This document shows, piece after piece, positions 59,978 through 64,000 of a DNA stretch of 64,000 nt; positions within the stretch are counted from its first letter, which is position 1, and every line of letters starts with the position of its first letter. The DNA comes from Cellulomonas_A sp047229345 (GTDB lineage Bacteria; Actinomycetota; Actinomycetes; Actinomycetales; Cellulomonadaceae): contig NZ_JBFTER010000006.1 in NCBI RefSeq assembly GCF_047229345.1, positions 20,110 to 84,109 of the forward strand, read 5' to 3'. A program made the position numbers and the translations under genes. The notes under the pieces are model-generated. The model had not been told where the DNA came from. It was given only the letters and a program-made list of their open reading frames with translations, and made no database searches.

Positions 59978-60961
59978 TCACGTGCGCCCCGCGGCCCGGT
60001 CCCGCTTGCGCCGGTACATCGCCGCGTCGGCGTGCCGGACGAGGTCGCGCGCCGTCGTCCCGTCGCGCGGGAAGACCGCCGCTCCGATGCTCACCGTCAT
60101 CCGGTGCACGGCCTCGTCGACGGTGAACGGCTCGCGCAGCGCCGCGTCGAGGTCGGCGACGACCCGGTCGACCGCGTGGGCCGCGTCGCCCGGGACGCCG
60201 GCGAGGACGGCGACGAACTCGTCGCCCCCACGACGCCCGACGACGTCCTGCTCCCGAAGTCGCGACTGCAGGCAGCGGGCGGCGTGCGTGAGGTACACGT
60301 CGCCGACGAGGTGGCCGTGCACGTCGTTGACGCCCTTGAACGCGTCGATGTCGAGGAACAGCACGGCCGCCGCCGTGCCGGCCGCGGCCGCACGCTCGAG
60401 CACCCGGTGCAGCGCGTCGTCGAACGCCGCCCGGTTGAGCAGGCCCGTCAGGGGGTCGCGCGTCATCGCCTGGACGGCGCGGGTCTGCGCCTCGACCTCG
60501 GGGGTCACGTCGTGCTGGACGCCCATGAAGTGCGTGACGGTGCCGGCGCTGTCGCGTGCGACGGAGATGTGGACGTCGTTCCAGAACGACGTCCCGTCCG
60601 CGCGGTAGTTGAGCAGCCGCACGCGCGTGAACCGCCCGGAGCGCAGGCCCGCTCCCATCGCGTGCACGGCGGCGCGGTCGGTCGCCGGGCCCTGGAGGAA
60701 CCGGGCGTTGCGCCCGAGGACGTCCTGCGCCGCGTAGCCCGTCATCACCTCGAACGCACGGTTGACGTAGACGAGCGGGTGGTCCGCCCCGAGGGCGTCC
60801 GCGATGGTGATCGGCGTGTCCGCGGCGGCGATGCAGAAGCTGAGCAGGTCCTCCGTCGTGGGCGGGCTCGCGGCCTCACCCACCAGACGCACCCGCGCGC
60901 CGGACGGTTCCCACGATCGCCCCCCGATGACGCGGCCAGGACCACCGGACCCCTCGACCAT
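59978..60961 (-). CDS. LOV-like PAS-GGDEF diguanylate cyclase lacking the photoactive cysteine
   Basis: 327 residues. Residues ~40-155 are a LOV-type PAS domain: YVNRAFEVMTGYAAQDVLGR, GRNARFLQG (83-91), LLNYRADGTSFWNDVHISV, THFMGVQHDVT. The canonical motif is GRNCRFLQG; here the adduct-forming Cys is Ala86. The flavin-contact residues Asn85, Gln90, Asn118, Asn128 and Gln149 are present. A GGDEF domain follows (RDPLTGLLNRAAFDDALHRV, FLDIDAFKGVNDVHGHLVGD, GGDEF at 245-249) with an I-site RxxD (Arg236-Asp239). Predicted c-di-GMP synthase whose sensor may bind flavin without a normal photocycle. Its ATG lacks a clear ribosome site, so the N-terminal ~30 residues are uncertain. Confidence 0.9.
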   Translation of the reverse strand: MVEGSGGPGRVIGGRSWEPSGARVRLVGEAASPPTTEDLLSFCIAAADTPITIADALGADHPLVYVNRAFEVMTGYAAQDVLGRNARFLQGPATDRAAVHAMGAGLRSGRFTRVRLLNYRADGTSFWNDVHISVARDSAGTVTHFMGVQHDVTPEVEAQTRAVQAMTRDPLTGLLNRAAFDDALHRVLERAAAAGTAAAVLFLDIDAFKGVNDVHGHLVGDVYLTHAARCLQSRLREQDVVGRRGGDEFVAVLAGVPGDAAHAVDRVVADLDAALREPFTVDEAVHRMTVSIGAAVFPRDGTTARDLVRHADAAMYRRKRDRAAGRT

Positions 60962-61051
60962 ACCGACGGGTCGGGCGGGCGTCAGCCCACCGCAGGACCC
61001 GTCCCTCGCGACGTGCCCGAGCCTCGCCGCGGCCTCCCACGACCCGCTCCG

Positions 61052-62389
61052 TCAGATGACCCCGAGCGCCAGCATCGCGTCCGCGACCCGGCGGAACCCG
61101 GCGATGTTGGCGCCGAGCACGTAGTTGCCGGGCGCCCCGAACTCCTCGGCGGTCTCGGCGCAGCGGTCGTGGATGCCCACCATGATCTCGGCGAGCCGCT
61201 CCTCGGTGTGCGGGAACGTCCACGAGTCGCGCGACGCGTTCTGCTGCATCTCGAGGGCCGACGTCGCGACCCCGCCCGCGTTGGCGGCCTTGCCGGGGCC
61301 GAACAGCACGCCGGAGTCCTGCAGGAGCTGCACGGCGTCCGGCGTCGTCGGCATGTTCGCGCCCTCGGCGACGGCCCGGACCCCGTTGGTCAGCAGCGTG
61401 CGGGCGTCGCCTGCGGTGAGCTCGTTCTGCGTCGCGCACGGCAGCGCGACGTCCACGGGGACGTCCCAGACGCTGCCGCCCTCGACGAGCCGTGCCTGCG
61501 GGCGGCGGGCCACGTAGTCCGCGGCGCGGCCCCGCTCGACCTCCTTGACCTGGCGGAGCAGGTCCAGGTCGACGCCGGCCTCGTCGACGACGTAGCCGGA
61601 GGAGTCGGAGAACGTCACCACGTGCGCGCCGAGCGCCTGAGCCTTCTGGATCGCGTAGGTCGCGACGTTGCCCGCACCGGACACCGAGACGCGCAGCCCG
61701 TCGAAGGCAGCACCGCGGGCCGCGAGCATCTGCTCGGCGAACAGGACCGTCCCGTACCCGGTGGCCTCGGTGCGCACGAGCGAGCCGCCCCACGTGAGCC
61801 CCTTGCCGGTGAGCACGCCGGACTCGTAGCGGTTGGTGATCCGCTTGTACTGGCCGAAGAGGTAGCCGATCTCGCGGGCGCCGACGCCGATGTCGCCCGC
61901 GGGCACGTCGGTGTGCTCGCCGATGTGCCGGTACAGCTCCGTCATGAACGACTGGCAGAACCGCATCACCTCGCCGTCGGAGCGGCCGCGCGGGTCGAAG
62001 TCGGCCCCGCCCTTGCCGCCGCCGATCGGCATCCCGCTGAGCGCGTTCTTGAAGATCTGCTCGAAGCCGAGGAACTTGACGATCCCGAGGTACACCGACG
62101 GGTGGAACCGCAGCCCGCCCTTGTACGGCCCGAGCGCCGAGGAGTACTCGACCCGGAACCCGCGGTTGATCTGCACGCGCCCCGCGTCGTCGACCCACGG
62201 CACCCGGAAGATGATCTGCCGCTCGGGCTCGCACAGCCGCTCGAGCACCGCGCCCTCGGCGTACTGCGGGTGCGCGCGGACCACGGGTCCGAGGGTGTCG
62301 AAGACCTCGCGGACGGCCTGGTGGAACTCGGCCTCCCCCGGGTTGCGGCGCAGCACCTGCGCGTAGATCGGTTCCAGCGCGCTGTCCAC
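61052..62389 (-). CDS. gdhA: NADP-specific glutamate dehydrogenase
   Basis: 445 residues, the size of hexameric class I GDH. Active-site stretches: YKGGLRFHPSVYLGIVKFLGFEQIFKNAL, PIGGGKGGADFDPRGRSDGEVMRFCQSFM, PAGDIGVGAREIGYLFGQYK, LTGKGLTWGGSLVRTEATGYG, cofactor VSVSGAGNVATYAIQKA and CATQNELTAGDA. It makes glutamate from 2-oxoglutarate and ammonium. GTG 62389 is preferred over GTG 62395 because GAGGAG then stands five bases before it. It lies 39 bases after the DUF488 gene on the same strand and may be co-transcribed. Confidence 0.96.
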   Translation of the reverse strand: MDSALEPIYAQVLRRNPGEAEFHQAVREVFDTLGPVVRAHPQYAEGAVLERLCEPERQIIFRVPWVDDAGRVQINRGFRVEYSSALGPYKGGLRFHPSVYLGIVKFLGFEQIFKNALSGMPIGGGKGGADFDPRGRSDGEVMRFCQSFMTELYRHIGEHTDVPAGDIGVGAREIGYLFGQYKRITNRYESGVLTGKGLTWGGSLVRTEATGYGTVLFAEQMLAARGAAFDGLRVSVSGAGNVATYAIQKAQALGAHVVTFSDSSGYVVDEAGVDLDLLRQVKEVERGRAADYVARRPQARLVEGGSVWDVPVDVALPCATQNELTAGDARTLLTNGVRAVAEGANMPTTPDAVQLLQDSGVLFGPGKAANAGGVATSALEMQQNASRDSWTFPHTEERLAEIMVGIHDRCAETAEEFGAPGNYVLGANIAGFRRVADAMLALGVI

Positions 62390-62428
62390 GCCCACTCCTC
62401 GGCTCGCCCGTTCCTGTCGCTCGACAGG

Positions 62429-63124
62429 TTACGCGGGACCGCCGGCGGGCCGGTCGTCGTCTCGCCCGCGCCCGTCGTACCGCAGCCCCGCGTCCGTCAC
62501 CCGGGCCCCCTCCGACGGCGGGTGCGGGGTGCGCCGCCCGTCGTGGCCCAGGTGCTCGACGGGCACGCCGTGCAGCAGCACCGCGACGTCGCTGACCAAC
62601 CGCCGGTGGCAGCGCCACCACACCGTCTCGCTGCACAGCACCACGGTCGCGCGGGGGCCGCGGGCGACGTCGTCGAGCAGCGCCGCCATGCCCGCGCGGA
62701 ACTCGTCGGTGCGGGTGTGCGCGGCGTAGGCGCGGAACGCCTCGACGCGCCACCAGGGGTCGAGGTCGGCGGCGGGCGGGGTGGGGCGGGAGCCACCCGC
62801 GCCGGCTGCTGCCCGGGGTCCCGCCTCGGTGGAGTGCCCGTCGCCGGAGAGCGCCTCGGACGAGGCCACGCGCGACACCGCCGAGACGGTCCTCCGACCC
62901 CCGAGCCGAGGCTCCCAGCGGTACTCCACCCCGGCGTCGGGCAACCAGCGCGCCAGCTCGTCCCGGGCGACGTGCGGATTGCGGCGGCTGCCGGGGAAGC
63001 GCCGGACGTCGACGAGCAGACCGACCTCCGCGCCGTGCAGCACGGTCAGGATCTCGTCCTGCCCGGCGGTCCCGTGCCCGAAGGTCAGGAGCGGACGGCG
63101 AACGGCCGGGTCGTCGTCGGGCAC
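62429..63124 (-). CDS. DUF488-family protein
   Basis: 231 residues: LLTFGHGTAGQDEILTVLHGAEVGLLVDVRRFPGSRRNPHVARDELARWL, EYRWEPRLGGRR, FRAYAAHTRTDEFRAGMAALLDDV, VVLCSETVWWRCHRRLVSD and HLGHDGRRTPHPPSEGA. This is the DUF488 pattern (GHG, DVR, CSE, CHR). The function is unproven; the Cys/His motifs suggest a metal or nucleotide site. GTG 63124 has GGGAGGG upstream. Residues ~88-120 are a disordered insert. Precedes gdhA. Confidence 0.87.
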   Translation of the reverse strand: MPDDDPAVRRPLLTFGHGTAGQDEILTVLHGAEVGLLVDVRRFPGSRRNPHVARDELARWLPDAGVEYRWEPRLGGRRTVSAVSRVASSEALSGDGHSTEAGPRAAAGAGGSRPTPPAADLDPWWRVEAFRAYAAHTRTDEFRAGMAALLDDVARGPRATVVLCSETVWWRCHRRLVSDVAVLLHGVPVEHLGHDGRRTPHPPSEGARVTDAGLRYDGRGRDDDRPAGGPA

Positions 63125-63176
63125 TGTCCCTCCCAGGGTGACCGGCAGCGGGTTCGCGCCAGCCTGGCACGGCGCG

Positions 63177-64000
63177 TCAGGCCGCGCGCACCCACCGCGC
63201 CAGCTGACCGGCCGGCACGACGCGTCGCCGGGCGACCGCCGCGGTCGACGCCCCGAGGCCGACGAGCGTCCACACGAGCAGCGCCGCGATCGCGCCGCCC
63301 GCGCCGCCCTGACCGGTCACGACGCCCTGCAGCCCGCCCAGCGCTGCGGAGAGCGGCAGCGCCGTGAACAGGTGCTCGACGAGCGGCGGGACGGTCGAGA
63401 CGACGGCGCCCGCGAGCCCGACGACCGCGATCACGACCGAGACGAACCGGCCGACCCCGGCGAGCACCGCGACGAGGCCCTGGTTGACCGCCGCGAACGC
63501 GACGCCCGCGAGCACCGCGACCGCGAAGAACGCCGCCCAGCCGCTCGGCGAGAGGTCGAGCGCGAACGCCATGATGCCGCCGACGGCGAGGCCCTGGACG
63601 GCGCCCACGAGCGCGCCCGGGGCGAACGCGCCGAGCGCGAGGCGGACCGACGAGCGCGTCGAGCCGAGCGCGCGGTGCGGCACGGCGGCGAGCACGACGA
63701 ACGTCGCGAGCCCCCCGAGCCACAGCGCGAGCGCCGCGAGCCACGGCACGCTCGTGTCCCCGAACAGCGCACCGCCGTCGGACCGCGCCGCGACGGGCGT
63801 CGCGACGACGCCCGCGAGGGTCGACGCCTCCTCGTCCGTGTACGACGGCACCTGCTCGCCCGCCTGGCCGAGGCCGGAGGCGAGCTCGCCCGCGCCGGAC
63901 GACAGCTCCGTCGCACCCGACGCGACCTGGCCCGCGCCCGACGCGAGGTCACCGGCGCCCGCGGCCGCGTCGTCGGCACCGGAGGCGAGCTCGCGCGCAC
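63177..64000 (-). CDS. YhgE/Pip-family membrane protein, C-terminal part (5' end outside window)
   Basis: The frame runs to the window edge, so only the last ~274 residues are seen. It starts with Gly/Ala/Ser heptad-like repeats (SGADDAAAGAGDLASGAGQVASGA ending near ELASGLGQAGEQ), typical of the extracellular coiled region of YhgE/Pip proteins. Then come PSYTDEEASTLAGVVATPV and six membrane helices to the C terminus (PWLAALALWLGGLATFVVLA, GALVGAVQGLAVGGIMAFAL, FFAVAVLAGVAFAAVNQGLV, VVIAVVGLAGAVVSTVPPLV and others). The family resembles ESAT-6/type VII accessory and phage-infection proteins; its role in this organism is unknown. Confidence 0.85.
   Translation of the reverse strand, partial: ARELASGADDAAAGAGDLASGAGQVASGATELSSGAGELASGLGQAGEQVPSYTDEEASTLAGVVATPVAARSDGGALFGDTSVPWLAALALWLGGLATFVVLAAVPHRALGSTRSSVRLALGAFAPGALVGAVQGLAVGGIMAFALDLSPSGWAAFFAVAVLAGVAFAAVNQGLVAVLAGVGRFVSVVIAVVGLAGAVVSTVPPLVEHLFTALPLSAALGGLQGVVTGQGGAGGAIAALLVWTLVGLGASTAAVARRRVVPAGQLARWVRAA

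Overview
The window is 64 kb of very high-GC actinobacterial chromosome. Third codon positions are almost always G or C, GTG starts are common, and many genes overlap by 4 bases (ATGA or GTGA). The cluster of plant and fungal polysaccharide genes (GH64-CBM6, GH114, GH67, GH39, hexuronate catabolism) fits a Cellulomonas-like or Promicromonospora-like soil organism; this is inference from content, not a phylogeny. I recognised no tRNA, rRNA, insertion sequence, phage or CRISPR array. Base composition looks uniform, so nothing marks recent transfer.

Layout. Bases 1-3477 are the end of an operon: Gfo/Idh/MocA oxidoreductase (cut by the window), DUF6807 protein and UxaA/GarD-type dehydratase. Bases 3728-9502 hold a MEDS/anti-sigma-type ATPase, a UvrA2-like ABC ATPase, an AraC-VOC pair, a small secreted protein and an SDR. 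Bases 9720-14002 are a hexuronate locus: uxaC divergent from a LacI regulator, which is translationally coupled to a fructuronate/tagaturonate reductase. Bases 14114-16915 hold a secreted Cys-rich protein and a second sugar operon (Gfo oxidoreductase plus TIM-barrel isomerase) with a clear promoter and LacI-type operator. Bases 17097-22214 are mixed small genes: MBL hydrolase, GlxA-type regulator, a roadblock-like pair, a gamma-glutamylcyclotransferase and unknowns. Bases 22291-25228 are an SDR-flavoprotein operon with its own LacI-type operator.

Bases 25229-25666 are an intergenic region full of inverted repeats, followed by recQ. Then come an AEC transporter, secreted GH64-CBM6, a hydrolase/aldo-keto reductase pair and lipoprotein GH114 (27852-34252). 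Bases 34284-43752 hold trmL, a MarR-monooxygenase divergent pair, a TetR-acetyltransferase operon divergent from a VOC gene, a pterin-dehydratase/VOC fusion, an ankyrin protein, a membrane protein, a gamma-glutamyltransferase-family enzyme, an unknown and a NADAR protein.

Bases 43872-53479 form a glucuronoxylan block: cytoplasmic GH67 alpha-glucuronidase, a GAF-GGDEF protein and, on the other strand, an ABC importer (two permeases and a lipoprotein binding protein, no ATPase) with GH39 beta-xylosidase and a YesL protein. The likely logic is import of aldouronates, removal of glucuronate by GH67, cleavage of xylo-oligomers by GH39, and entry of hexuronate into the UxaC/reductase/dehydratase genes at the start of the window. 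Bases 53867-64000 hold a MarR-MFS exporter operon, another MarR, a NERD protein, a histidine phosphatase/uridine kinase pair, msrB, a LOV-like PAS-GGDEF protein lacking the photoactive cysteine, glutamate dehydrogenase, a DUF488 protein and the end of a YhgE/Pip membrane protein.

Two patterns recur. About a dozen genes have a -10-like hexamer ending 6-7 bases before the start codon and no Shine-Dalgarno sequence, which suggests leaderless mRNAs. Most convergent gene pairs are separated by a perfect GC-rich hairpin without a U-tract.
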